From NCBI GenBank assembly GCA_003154555.1, contig PMDT01000260.1, forward strand, positions 403-7,830: a stretch of DNA of 7,428 nucleotides. The letters run 5' to 3'. This DNA is from Spirochaetaceae bacterium (lineage in GTDB: Bacteria; Spirochaetota; Spirochaetia; SZUA-6; Fen-1364). The notes beneath the pieces were generated by a model. That model had not been told where the DNA came from. It was given only the letters and a program-made list of their open reading frames with translations, and made no database searches. Positions within the stretch are counted from its first letter, which is position 1, and each line of letters starts with the position of its first letter. Shown one piece after another: positions 1 through 6,397 of the stretch. The position numbers and the translations under genes are program-made.

Positions 1-348
1 GCCGGCGAGCGCGACAATGCCAAGCGCCCCATGCAGGGAAAGGCCGCGGCGGATCACTGCGACATAGTCGTGATCACTGACGAGGACCCCCGGGGGGAGG
101 ATCGTATGCGGATCATCGAGCAGGTCGCGGAAGGCTGCGCCAACAAGACGCGTGGTGAGGACCTCTTCCTTATCCCCAACCGGCGGGAGGCAATCAGGCT
201 TGCAACTGCAAGAGCGAGACCCGGCGACACGGTTCTCCTGCTGGGCAAGGGTCACGAGGGGAGCATCATCGGCCCCGGTGGAGCCCTGGCCTGGGATGAG
301 CGCGCGGAGGCTGAAGCCGCCCTGCGCGCGTTGGGGTACGGCGCATGA
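1..348 (+). CDS. murE: MurE, UDP-MurNAc-tripeptide synthetase, C-terminal part (5' end outside window)
   Basis: Cytoplasmic ATP-dependent ligase that adds the third, diamino residue to UDP-MurNAc-L-Ala-D-Glu in peptidoglycan precursor synthesis. Only the last 115 residues are visible; the frame is open from base 1. Seen: AGERDNAKRP, matching the Mur ligase C-domain segment GGDRDxxKRP; TDEDPRGED at fragment residues 26-34, in the place of the DNPR diamino-acid motif; and GKGHE (bases 244-258), whose Gly and Glu contact the diamino acid in characterised MurE enzymes. EDPR instead of DNPR suggests a third residue other than meso-diaminopimelate. Ornithine, as reported for treponemes and borreliae, would fit, but that is inference. 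The TGA stop (346-348) overlaps the ATG of the next gene, so the two are probably translationally coupled. No murF or mraY follows, so this is not the classical dcw order. Family call is firm; substrate is uncertain. Confidence 0.93.
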   Translation, partial: AGERDNAKRPMQGKAAADHCDIVVITDEDPRGEDRMRIIEQVAEGCANKTRGEDLFLIPNRREAIRLATARARPGDTVLLLGKGHEGSIIGPGGALAWDERAEAEAALRALGYGA

Positions 349-3026
349 TTGCAGCGCTGCTTGTGCTCTTCCTGTTCGCCTCGCCCGCGAGCGCAGGGGC
401 CGAGACGCTTCATGCAGCTATCGCTGTGGCTCCCGAGGCTGCGGGGGCAGTTCCCACCCTGGACAGCCTGCGCAAGGGTCTACAGACCTTGTTCGCGCGC
501 GAGTTTGGAAGATTCGTCGAGCTTTCCCTCGACCCCGCTCTCCCTTCGGGGACTTCAGACCCGACCGCCACCGTCAGCCTCGGAATCAGCGGAGCCATAG
601 TCAGCGTCTCCACGGACCTGCGGCGATCAGGCGCGACGCGCTCACTCGTATCAACCGTTCCGCGCGGATCACTTGCCAGCCTCCTGTCAACCATGGCGGG
701 GGATATCGCGTTCCTCGTCTTCTCATCGCGCGGATTCTCCACACTGCCCCTTGCCCCGTCCCCCGGCCTGACGGGCATCGTCCAGACCGACACCCTGGGT
801 GAGCTTACCGGCTGGAACCCGGAAGACCTGGAGCCCATCAGCCTCGCGGCCGCCGGCCAGAACATCACGGTGTGCTTTCCGCACGCATGGCTCACCCTCG
901 GGCCCGATTTCCGTATCATCCCGGAGAGCATCCGCGACCTCCACGCCCAGAGCAGCGGACGGGAGCCGCTGCAGCTTTCCGGGCTTGCGGCGGGAAGCGG
1001 GGAACAGCTTATCCTCTTCTCGGAGAGCAAAGGGAAGATCCTCCGCGAGAATCCGCGGCTTGGCACACGGCAGCTCATCGATGCACCGGGGCTTCCCGCG
1101 CTTCCCGGGCTGCTCCTTGACGCGGAGTCACTCGCGGTGCTTTCAGGCGCACAGGACACCCCGGGCCTTCTCCTCTATTCACTCACCGGTGGACAGAGGC
1201 GCAGGCTTGCGATTGCCGCCTCCTATGTCTCGGCCTTCTCCCGCGACCGGGAGGGGAACATCTGGGCGTGGGACGCCGGGGAGCGGCGCATCAGGGTCCT
1301 GACTCCCTCGGGGAGCGAGGTCTTCTCCATCAAGCCGCTCATACCTGCGTCCACCATGCAGCTTCCCCAGCAGATGGAAGTCCTGGACGACGGGAGCTTC
1401 CTTCTGGCAGGCTCGGGTGAGATCTGGAGGTTCGAGAGCACGGGAATCCCGGTCTGGCGTCTGGCCCGGATCCCCGGGCGGCCAGGTGAGCAGATGCCTC
1501 CCTCATTTTCCATGGCGGCAAACGGCGCCACGGGCGCCTTCACCATTCTCGACCAGCAGTCACGTCGGCTGATTGCCTTCTCCGCCGGCCCCGCGGCAGC
1601 CGGGCTGCCCGCCCTCCTCACCCGCCTGGATGGCCGCAAGCAGGGCGACCTGCAGGAGGCCGCTGCCGCCGCGGAAAGTGAAGGGCTTTCCCTCATGGCG
1701 TGGCAGCTCGGCGATCAGCTCGCGCAGCTCGGGGGGTCCGGGGGCGACAGGGCAGCGGCCCATCTTTCGACCCTGAAGGACAAAGCCAGCCTGTACGTTC
1801 AATACGCGGATTCGCTGATGCGCGACCTTCTCTACTCTCGCGCGGATGGGGCGTACCTGCGTGCCGGCGAGGTTTCGCGCGAGCTTGCCGCCGAGTCTCC
1901 GGGGGATCCTGACGCCGCGGATCTTGTCCAGTCCGTGGTGGCGCGAAGACTGGAAGTGCGCGCCGCCCTCGCGCGGGTCCCGGACCTGAAGATACTCTCC
2001 GCATGGGCTCTTGTCGTGCGCAATGCCGACTGCGGTGCCACGCTCTCCGTCCGCCTGCACGTTGTCAACAAAGGATCAGCGTCACTCGATCACCTCAGGG
2101 TGCATCTTGCTCTGCCATTGCTTCTCCCCAGTCCTTCGCTCGCAAGCCTGGACACGATTACGCCGGTAGAAGAGAGAGACCTGGAGATCACCCTGGGGAA
2201 CCTCGAGTCCGACGCCGCGGATGCGGGAGACCTCACGGCTGTCATCCTCCTCACCTTTAACCGAGGCATCGAGGGAATCTCCTCCGCCTTCACGCTGTCC
2301 GTTGCACGGCGGACGGATGCGAAGCCCGTGGGCAAGGAAAACGCCCTTGGCTGCAGAGTCTTTGCAGGCGATCCCCTTCTGCGGGCGGCAATCGATGAGG
2401 TCACGGCCGCGAACGGCTCTTCCGCATCAGATCCCTTCTCCCTCTTCACGGCGATCTTCGATTCGCTGTCGCGGATCCGCGCCCAGGCGGCGCAGATGCG
2501 CGGCATGCCGGAATCCGCCGTCTCGGCGAATGGCCTCGCGGGTCCGCAATCGGTTCGCGCAATCCTGCGCTGCCTTTCACCGGGCGAGCAGGACTGGGCG
2601 CTCCTTGCCGCTTCACTGGCAGCCTCGCGCGGGCTCGGCACGAGACTGGTCTCCGCGGGCGGCAGGCTCTTCGCGCTCGTGAGCACCGGCATGCCGCTAT
2701 TGGATGCCATCGCCCGCTATCCTGCCCTCGCACCCCTTGAGGCATCGCTGCGAAATATCGCGCAAGGCGATATGCTATGGATCCCCTTGGATACCCGAAT
2801 TGGCGACGCCGATTCCCGCATCCTGGCGTCGTCTGTCCGTGACGCGGCCCGCGCGCTCGGCGCAGCAGACATGGGCGCCGCCGACGCCTGGCAGTGGACG
2901 ACCGCCCCCGAGAGCGCGCCTCCGGTGCCCGTGCCCTTCCCGCTCGTATTCCCGCCCGCCGCGTCCCCTGTAAACGACCCATTTGCCGACATCGTCGAGG
3001 GGTTTCAGGAATCGTTGCAGCCGTAG
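345..3026 (+). CDS. Exported multidomain protein: signal peptide, beta-propeller (NHL-like) region, degenerate transglutaminase-like domain
   Basis: Protein of 893 residues; function not recognised. Residues 1-17 form a hydrophobic signal peptide ending SPASA, probably cut after Ala17, but lacking the usual Arg/Lys at the N-terminus. Residues 20-130 look alpha/beta. Residues about 140-412 carry propeller-like beta repeats, clearest at 301-330, where DREGNIWAWD and the following R-I-R-V-L-T-P-S-G pattern are NHL-like. Residues 424-546 are Ala/Leu-rich helices, possibly TPR-like. Residues 550-656 look like a beta-sandwich (LSVRLHVVNKG). Residues 670-870 resemble a transglutaminase/CEP1-type fold: GEQDWALLAASLAASRGLG followed by LWIPLDTR. 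There the catalytic Cys position is Gln749, the His position is probably Phe776, and Asp816 is kept, so it is probably non-catalytic. The ATG overlaps the murE stop (ATGA), with a weak TTGGGG ribosome site 8 bases upstream. Likely periplasmic. Domain borders are by eye. Confidence 0.85.
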   Translation: MIAALLVLFLFASPASAGAETLHAAIAVAPEAAGAVPTLDSLRKGLQTLFAREFGRFVELSLDPALPSGTSDPTATVSLGISGAIVSVSTDLRRSGATRSLVSTVPRGSLASLLSTMAGDIAFLVFSSRGFSTLPLAPSPGLTGIVQTDTLGELTGWNPEDLEPISLAAAGQNITVCFPHAWLTLGPDFRIIPESIRDLHAQSSGREPLQLSGLAAGSGEQLILFSESKGKILRENPRLGTRQLIDAPGLPALPGLLLDAESLAVLSGAQDTPGLLLYSLTGGQRRRLAIAASYVSAFSRDREGNIWAWDAGERRIRVLTPSGSEVFSIKPLIPASTMQLPQQMEVLDDGSFLLAGSGEIWRFESTGIPVWRLARIPGRPGEQMPPSFSMAANGATGAFTILDQQSRRLIAFSAGPAAAGLPALLTRLDGRKQGDLQEAAAAAESEGLSLMAWQLGDQLAQLGGSGGDRAAAHLSTLKDKASLYVQYADSLMRDLLYSRADGAYLRAGEVSRELAAESPGDPDAADLVQSVVARRLEVRAALARVPDLKILSAWALVVRNADCGATLSVRLHVVNKGSASLDHLRVHLALPLLLPSPSLASLDTITPVEERDLEITLGNLESDAADAGDLTAVILLTFNRGIEGISSAFTLSVARRTDAKPVGKENALGCRVFAGDPLLRAAIDEVTAANGSSASDPFSLFTAIFDSLSRIRAQAAQMRGMPESAVSANGLAGPQSVRAILRCLSPGEQDWALLAASLAASRGLGTRLVSAGGRLFALVSTGMPLLDAIARYPALAPLEASLRNIAQGDMLWIPLDTRIGDADSRILASSVRDAARALGAADMGAADAWQWTTAPESAPPVPVPFPLVFPPAASPVNDPFADIVEGFQESLQP

Positions 3027-3144
3027 TGCCACCGAGTACGAATGCCACCGCGTACCGTGGCCGCCAAATGCCACCGCGTACCGTGGCCGCCAAATGCCGC
3101 CAGGAGCGGCCGGCTTGACCCGCGTCTTGTTCTATGGCACTACG
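3022..3144. repeat. 10-bp inverted repeats bounding a small repeat cassette, possible mobile-element remnant
   Basis: CGTAGTGCCA at 3022-3031 is the exact reverse complement of TGGCACTACG at 3135-3144. Both copies are directly flanked on the outside by AGC (3019-3021 and 3145-3147), which would be a 3-bp target duplication if this is an inserted element. The interior holds the 26-bp tandem repeats and no coding capacity of its own. The left arm contains the TAG stop of the 893-residue gene. It could be a deletion derivative of an insertion sequence whose end carried subterminal repeats, or a MITE-like cassette. Equally, a 10-bp match over this distance can arise by chance in several kilobases of GC-rich DNA, so the element call is tentative. 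Confidence 0.4.
3043..3094 (+). repeat. Two perfect tandem copies of a 26-bp unit, with partial flanking copies
   Basis: The unit at 3043-3068 begins TGCCACCGCGTACCGTGG and ends CCGCCAAA; it is repeated without change at 3069-3094. A partial copy precedes it (TGCCACCGAGTACGAA, 3027-3042) and a short one follows (TGCCGCC, 3095-3101). Each unit contains CCAC and GTGG separated by 8 bases, so it could form a small stem. After the second unit, GCCGC-CAGGA-GCGGC (3096-3110) is a 5-bp hairpin without a T-run. Because 26 is not a multiple of three, the repeats do not encode a repeated peptide. They may be protein-binding sites or the subterminal repeats of an insertion-sequence end. This is the only repetitive stretch in the window. 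Confidence 0.85.
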
Positions 3145-3173
3145 AGCGTGAACGAAACGCGAAGGAGATATTC

Positions 3174-3434
3174 ATGGGCTGGAGCACCGTATTCCTGATT
3201 ATTGCAATCATCGCGGGCCTCATCGGCATCTGGAACCTGGCGCGCCAGCGCAACATATTTCTCGCCCTGACCGGCATCTTCTGGTTTTTGATCGTCCTTT
3301 TCGCGCAATATATTCCCCGGGTGTACGACTATCACATCGCGTCGGGTCTCCCCGCGCTGGGCACACTTTTCCTTTACGTGATCATCCCGATCCTCGTGAT
3401 CCTCGCTTTTTTCACGACGTATAACCGCAGGTAG
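3174..3434 (+). CDS. Small three-helix integral membrane protein, unknown function
   Basis: Protein of 86 residues, not recognised. Three hydrophobic segments are visible: residues 4-23, 28-47 and 60-83, joined by a basic turn (RQRN, 24-27) and a longer polar loop (PRVYDYHIASG, 48-58). The tail ends NRR. The positive-inside tendency would put the 24-27 loop and the C-terminus in the cytoplasm. The ATG at 3174 is chosen because AAGGAGA (3162-3168) lies 5 bases upstream, the best ribosome site on this strand; the open frame runs further upstream into the 26-bp repeats, but nothing there looks coding. The 3' end overlaps the convergent QueG-like gene by 23 bases. The gene reads in the same frame as the 893-residue gene, separated by its TAG. 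Confidence reflects the strong ribosome site and clean membrane pattern. Confidence 0.8.
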   Translation: MGWSTVFLIIAIIAGLIGIWNLARQRNIFLALTGIFWFLIVLFAQYIPRVYDYHIASGLPALGTLFLYVIIPILVILAFFTTYNRR

Positions 3435-4530
3435 GAACCTCTTCGCGGCTGAGCCTGGCACGTGCCCATTGTGCCGCCTCGCGGAGGAGCGGGGATTCAT
3501 TCGCGCAATACGTCTCGATGACGCCGCTGAGCTCGGGGTCTCCGCTGTTGCCCGCCGCGACGAGCGCATTGCGGAGAAGCGCCTCGACGGGAAGCCATGA
3601 CACGCCCAGCGCCGTTTCTTTCAGCAGGGACGCGCGTTCCGCAGGGCTCATGCCCAGGAAAAGCCGAAGGGAAATGCCGGCACCGATCTCGCCATCCGCC
3701 GCGGGAGCAGCAACGCGGAGCGCCGCATTGTGCGGGCAGGCATCCTGGCAGTCCTGGCATCCATAAAGCCGCGTGCCCCAGGCTTCCCGGGCAAAATCGG
3801 GAAAGGGATGCGTCGACCCTGCAAGCGACTGCAAGCACCGGGTCGAGTCGATAACGAAGGGTTCCGACAAAGCGCCGGTCGGGCAGGCTGTCATGCAACG
3901 ACGGCAATTGCCGCAGGGATCACCATTGAAGGCGGCGCTGCCAGCGTTATCCGGCGCGACGCCCCCGGGAATGACGGCCCCCGCGATGACGAAATTGGAG
4001 CCAAGACCGGGCACCAGCAGAAGGCTGTTCCTGCCATATGCACCAATGCCTGACGACGCGAGCAGGGGCTTCTCCGGGATGCGCGAATTGGAAAACAGGC
4101 GTATCGATGAGCGTGGGATGCCAAGCTCCCGCTCGAGTCGGAGACGGACGGTCCGCAGCATGCGCACGGCGGTCTTGTAATAGTGGGCGCGGGCAAAGGG
4201 TGCAATGAGACCGTGCGGACTGTCCGCTGGAAGTGAATGGACAGGGTCGTTGCGGTGACAGGAGAGACAACAGACGAGTATCGAATGAGACCGGCTCCAC
4301 GAGTCGGGCTCCAGGATCCAATCCCACTCCATGCCCCGAAGGTGCTCCTGCGCGACCTTGTCGGGCCGCAGGACATGACGCATACGCTGCAACAGCGGCC
4401 GAAGACGGAAGGGATCGACGAAGCCTGCGCGGTGGAAGCCCGCCTCCCGGGCGAATGATTCCACCGTGCCGTGCGGGACGCCGCCGCTCAGTCCGAGCTC
4501 TTCTCGAAGTCTTCTTTGCTCGCTCCGCAT
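3412..4530 (-). CDS. QueG-family (epoxyqueuosine reductase-like) double [4Fe-4S] protein
   Basis: Family members reduce epoxyqueuosine to queuosine in tRNA, using cobalamin and two [4Fe-4S] clusters. Eight cluster cysteines are present (numbering from the upstream GTG at 4539): [12 protein letters not shown] at 209-220, Cys235, and CQDCQDACP at 261-269. The C-terminus has HEAT-like helices (residues 318-365). Total length is close to the usual 350-380 residues. [12 protein letters not shown] (164-175) matches the family's GLGWIGKNTLL segment. However, the usual VDxxPxxE segment reads FSNSRIPEK (Ser150 where Asp is expected), the RDYH-like segment reads RAHYY, and the SYLTIE stretch after the fifth Cys is absent. 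It may therefore be a paralogue with another substrate. Start: ATG 4530, with GTG 4539 or GTG 4464 as alternatives; none has a clear ribosome site. It overlaps the upstream rubredoxin gene by 43 bases, suggesting coupled translation. Confidence 0.82.
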   Translation of the reverse strand: MRSEQRRLREELGLSGGVPHGTVESFAREAGFHRAGFVDPFRLRPLLQRMRHVLRPDKVAQEHLRGMEWDWILEPDSWSRSHSILVCCLSCHRNDPVHSLPADSPHGLIAPFARAHYYKTAVRMLRTVRLRLERELGIPRSSIRLFSNSRIPEKPLLASSGIGAYGRNSLLLVPGLGSNFVIAGAVIPGGVAPDNAGSAAFNGDPCGNCRRCMTACPTGALSEPFVIDSTRCLQSLAGSTHPFPDFAREAWGTRLYGCQDCQDACPHNAALRVAAPAADGEIGAGISLRLFLGMSPAERASLLKETALGVSWLPVEALLRNALVAAGNSGDPELSGVIETYCANESPLLREAAQWARARLSREEVPTCGYTS

Positions 4531-4652
4531 ACCGGACACACCCAGTCAGCGGGGAGCTTCTCGAAGTCGGTCCCGGGGGCGATACCGGCCTCGGGATCGC
4601 CTTTTGCGGGATCGTAAATGTACCCGCACACGGTACACACCCACTTGTTCAT
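4488..4652 (-). CDS. Rubredoxin
   Basis: Small cytoplasmic electron carrier with one iron atom held by four cysteines. The 54-residue product has both knuckles in full: CTVCGY (Cys6, Cys9) and CPVCG (Cys39, Cys42). It also has the conserved [16 protein letters not shown] loop and the DW before the second pair. Length is typical for a single-domain rubredoxin. The ATG at 4652 is supported by GAGAGGAG (revcomp of 4658-4665), five bases upstream; the longer open frame reaching 5081 is not coding. It is the first gene of a likely two-gene operon with the QueG-like gene, whose start lies inside this gene. It has its own promoter in the divergent spacer. Serving as electron donor to the QueG-like protein is a reasonable inference from the arrangement. 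Confidence 0.97.
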   Translation of the reverse strand: MNKWVCTVCGYIYDPAKGDPEAGIAPGTDFEKLPADWVCPVCGASKEDFEKSSD

Positions 4653-4680
4653 AGCCGCTCCTCTCTCGTGATTACGCGGA

Positions 4681-4709
4681 AGAATATCTGAATATGGGAC
4701 CGGGATCAA
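4681..4709 (-). promoter_or_regulatory. Predicted sigma-70-type promoter for rubredoxin and the QueG-like gene
   Basis: On the minus strand, TTGATC (4709-4704) and TATTCT (4686-4681) are separated by exactly 17 bases, each matching the consensus at four of six positions. The start point would be near 4674, giving a leader of about 22 nt that contains the GAGAGGAG ribosome site. The surrounding bases are clearly AT-richer than the flanking genes. Confidence 0.5.
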
Positions 4710-4728
4710 CCGGAATCGCCCGAAATCA

Positions 4729-4757
4729 TTGACAGCAGGTACCTTTTTCCCTACGCT
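4729..4757 (+). promoter_or_regulatory. Predicted promoter for the 521-residue protein gene, placed almost at the start codon
   Basis: A perfect TTGACA (4729-4734) is followed after 17 bases by TACGCT (4752-4757), which matches TATAAT only at the first, second and last positions. The predicted transcription start is about 4763-4765, directly before the ATG at 4766, leaving essentially no leader. The minus-strand promoter lies 20 bases to the left, so the two would fire divergently. Confidence 0.45.
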
Positions 4758-4765
4758 AAGAGAAT

Positions 4766-6331
4766 ATGGGCCCGCAGGCCTCCAAGACACCCCCGCAGCA
4801 GAAGTCGGCATTCCCGTCGAAACAGCCCGGGTTTCTGGACCGGCTCGTCGCGTTATTCGCAAGCGATGACCCGGAACGCCAGAAGCAGCGGCAGTTGCGC
4901 GATATTGCGGCCGAGCTGCGGCGCAGCCGCTTGCACTTCTACAATCCCCTGAAGGCGACCGTGGAACCGGGCCTGGCCCGATTCTTCTGGGAAATCTACA
5001 AGACCGTTGCCGCGGCCCAGGTGCTCGTGAAGGGGGCCGAGGTTTCCGGGGCGCTGAAAATGACCCTCGTGGAGTCCTCATTGTCGGAGGAACAGTCGCT
5101 GCTCAAGGAGAGGCTGTCGGAGAAATCCATCGACGAGCGCGCCCGCAAGGGCATCGACCCTGCCGCCCTGGAGGCGGAGGTGAAGCGGGACGTGAAGACC
5201 CTGCTGGAAGGGATCGACACGAACTGGATGAATGACCTTGACGCGACGTTCAACCGGCTCCTCGTGCTCCTGGATCTCATCGGTTTCGACTATTTTTTCC
5301 TCCTCAAGAAGCTCGACCCCGGCATGCCGGAGCGCGATTTCTCCTACACCCCGCGTTTCGAGGCCGTGGAGGCAACCAGCGTCCTAGGCGAGCTGCAGGA
5401 TTTCCAGGAGATCCTCCCGAACGTCGATCCCAACGCGGACTGGGACCGATTGATAGGCATCCTCAAGGAGCACCGCGGTATTGACGTGGTGTCCCGGGAG
5501 GCGCTGCGGAAGTCCATCCAGCTCATCTACGACGTGCAGAAAAGCGGTGTCATGCCGCTGATGGTCCGGCATACTCTTGGGAACCCGTCATGGAAGTCGA
5601 TGGTCCGCACCCATCGGGAGCGTATCGTCGAGCCCTACCTTTCCAAGATCAAGGCGGAGGCGGAGACCACGGTCAAGAAGGTGGCCCATGGCAGGCACAC
5701 TGAAAAGATGGAAGAGCTTGCGCGCGCGGTGTTCGGTTCCGGCGCGGTTGCAAAGCTTTCCAACTACTCGGAATCATCCAACCCCGAATACGCCCAGAAG
5801 ATGCTCGGCGGCTTCCTCTACGTCGCGGCGCTGAACTACCTCCGCGCCTTCCTCCTGGAGTTTCTGCCAAAGAGCATCCGCGAGGTGGTGGACCTCCTCA
5901 TCATCAAGGGGAAATGGGCGACCAGCCAGCACTCCCAGCAGATGTCGGAGGCGTTTCACCAGCTCCTCACGGTCGCGGAAAAGATCGGACGCTTCGATGC
6001 GGATCTCTCAGAGGACGGCGAGCTGGGGCGGCGGCTGAAGACTATTGCGCTGCGCACTGAGCGCGATCGCAAGGCGATTGTGCAGCTGCGCATGGCGCTC
6101 CAGCAGGTCAACGAAGAAGCCCATACGATGATCGGGGATTGCATCCAGCACTTTGTGGCGGTGGCCAGGGTGCTGAAGCTCCCGCATGAGGACATCGGCA
6201 AGCCGAACCCCGCCTTCCTGGTGAACTGGAAGGAGCTCAAACCCGCTGGGGACAGGGATTTGCGGGTGGTCGTCGCAGCGGTCTACAAAAAGATCTACAA
6301 CTTCGTGCAGCTCATGCAGATGTACAAGTAG
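4766..6331 (+). CDS. Conserved hypothetical helical protein, spirochaete DUF5312-like
   Basis: Protein of 521 residues, probably cytoplasmic: no signal peptide and no convincing membrane helix. It is predicted almost entirely alpha-helical and rich in charged residues. An N-terminal low-complexity stretch (residues 1-20, Pro/Gln/Lys) precedes [20 protein letters not shown] (23-42) and the aromatic segment [21 protein letters not shown] (close to residues 53-73). A central [12 protein letters not shown] and a late segment [20 protein letters not shown] stand out as conserved-looking blocks. The pattern recalls, from memory, an uncharacterised spirochaete family (DUF5312); this was not checked. 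Function unknown. ATG 4766 is chosen because it opens the frame and no other plausible start lies near; there is no proper ribosome site, AAGAGA being only two bases away. It is a single-gene unit, divergent from rubredoxin and convergent with the (p)ppGpp synthetase gene. Confidence 0.88.
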   Translation: MGPQASKTPPQQKSAFPSKQPGFLDRLVALFASDDPERQKQRQLRDIAAELRRSRLHFYNPLKATVEPGLARFFWEIYKTVAAAQVLVKGAEVSGALKMTLVESSLSEEQSLLKERLSEKSIDERARKGIDPAALEAEVKRDVKTLLEGIDTNWMNDLDATFNRLLVLLDLIGFDYFFLLKKLDPGMPERDFSYTPRFEAVEATSVLGELQDFQEILPNVDPNADWDRLIGILKEHRGIDVVSREALRKSIQLIYDVQKSGVMPLMVRHTLGNPSWKSMVRTHRERIVEPYLSKIKAEAETTVKKVAHGRHTEKMEELARAVFGSGAVAKLSNYSESSNPEYAQKMLGGFLYVAALNYLRAFLLEFLPKSIREVVDLLIIKGKWATSQHSQQMSEAFHQLLTVAEKIGRFDADLSEDGELGRRLKTIALRTERDRKAIVQLRMALQQVNEEAHTMIGDCIQHFVAVARVLKLPHEDIGKPNPAFLVNWKELKPAGDRDLRVVVAAVYKKIYNFVQLMQMYK

Positions 6332-6336
6332 CCCTG

Positions 6337-6350
6337 CCGCGATGTCGCGG
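6337..6350. terminator. Short GC hairpin between convergent genes, possible bidirectional terminator
   Basis: CCGCG-ATGT-CGCGG forms a perfect five-base-pair stem with a four-base loop six bases after the TAG of the 521-residue gene. A competing longer stem is possible between CTGCCGC (6334-6340) and GCGGCAG (6382-6388). Neither is followed by a run of T on either strand, so a standard intrinsic terminator is not shown. The 66-base spacer 6332-6397 holds nothing else recognisable. Confidence 0.3.
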
Positions 6351-6397
6351 ACTGCAAAATGCTCCGCGGCCGGGTCCTCCTGCGGCAGATCCCGCTC

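Noticed and set aside
410..1159. Long minus-strand open frame (249 codons) inside the 893-residue gene
   Set aside because: Its translation is Ser/Arg/Pro-rich, as expected from the antisense of a GC-rich gene; it lacks domain-like patterning, and the plus-strand product has a signal peptide and recognisable folds.
2446..3093. Minus-strand open frame of 215 codons over the end of the 893-residue gene and the repeats
   Set aside because: Arg-rich low-complexity product, antisense to the pseudo-transglutaminase region, with its start inside the repeats.
3027..3101. CRISPR array
   Set aside because: The 26-bp units follow each other directly with no spacers between them, only two copies are complete, and no cas gene is present.
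3115..3143. Promoter for the small membrane protein (TTGACC, 17 bases, CACTAC)
   Set aside because: The -35 box is fair but the -10 box matches the consensus poorly; the gene may be transcribed from upstream instead.
3042..3173. 44-codon N-terminal extension of the small membrane protein
   Set aside because: The extension is encoded by the 26-bp repeats and spacer, with no ribosome site at its ATG; the internal ATG at 3174 has a strong one directly before a membrane segment.
4233..4691. Plus-strand open frame of 152 codons opposite the QueG-like gene and rubredoxin
   Set aside because: Arg/Gly/Pro-rich product with no family resemblance; both minus-strand genes are clearly coding there.
4653..5081. 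Upstream extension of the rubredoxin open frame to 197 codons
   Set aside because: The rubredoxin fold begins exactly at the ATG at 4652 with a good ribosome site; the extension is antisense to the 521-residue gene and crosses the promoter region.
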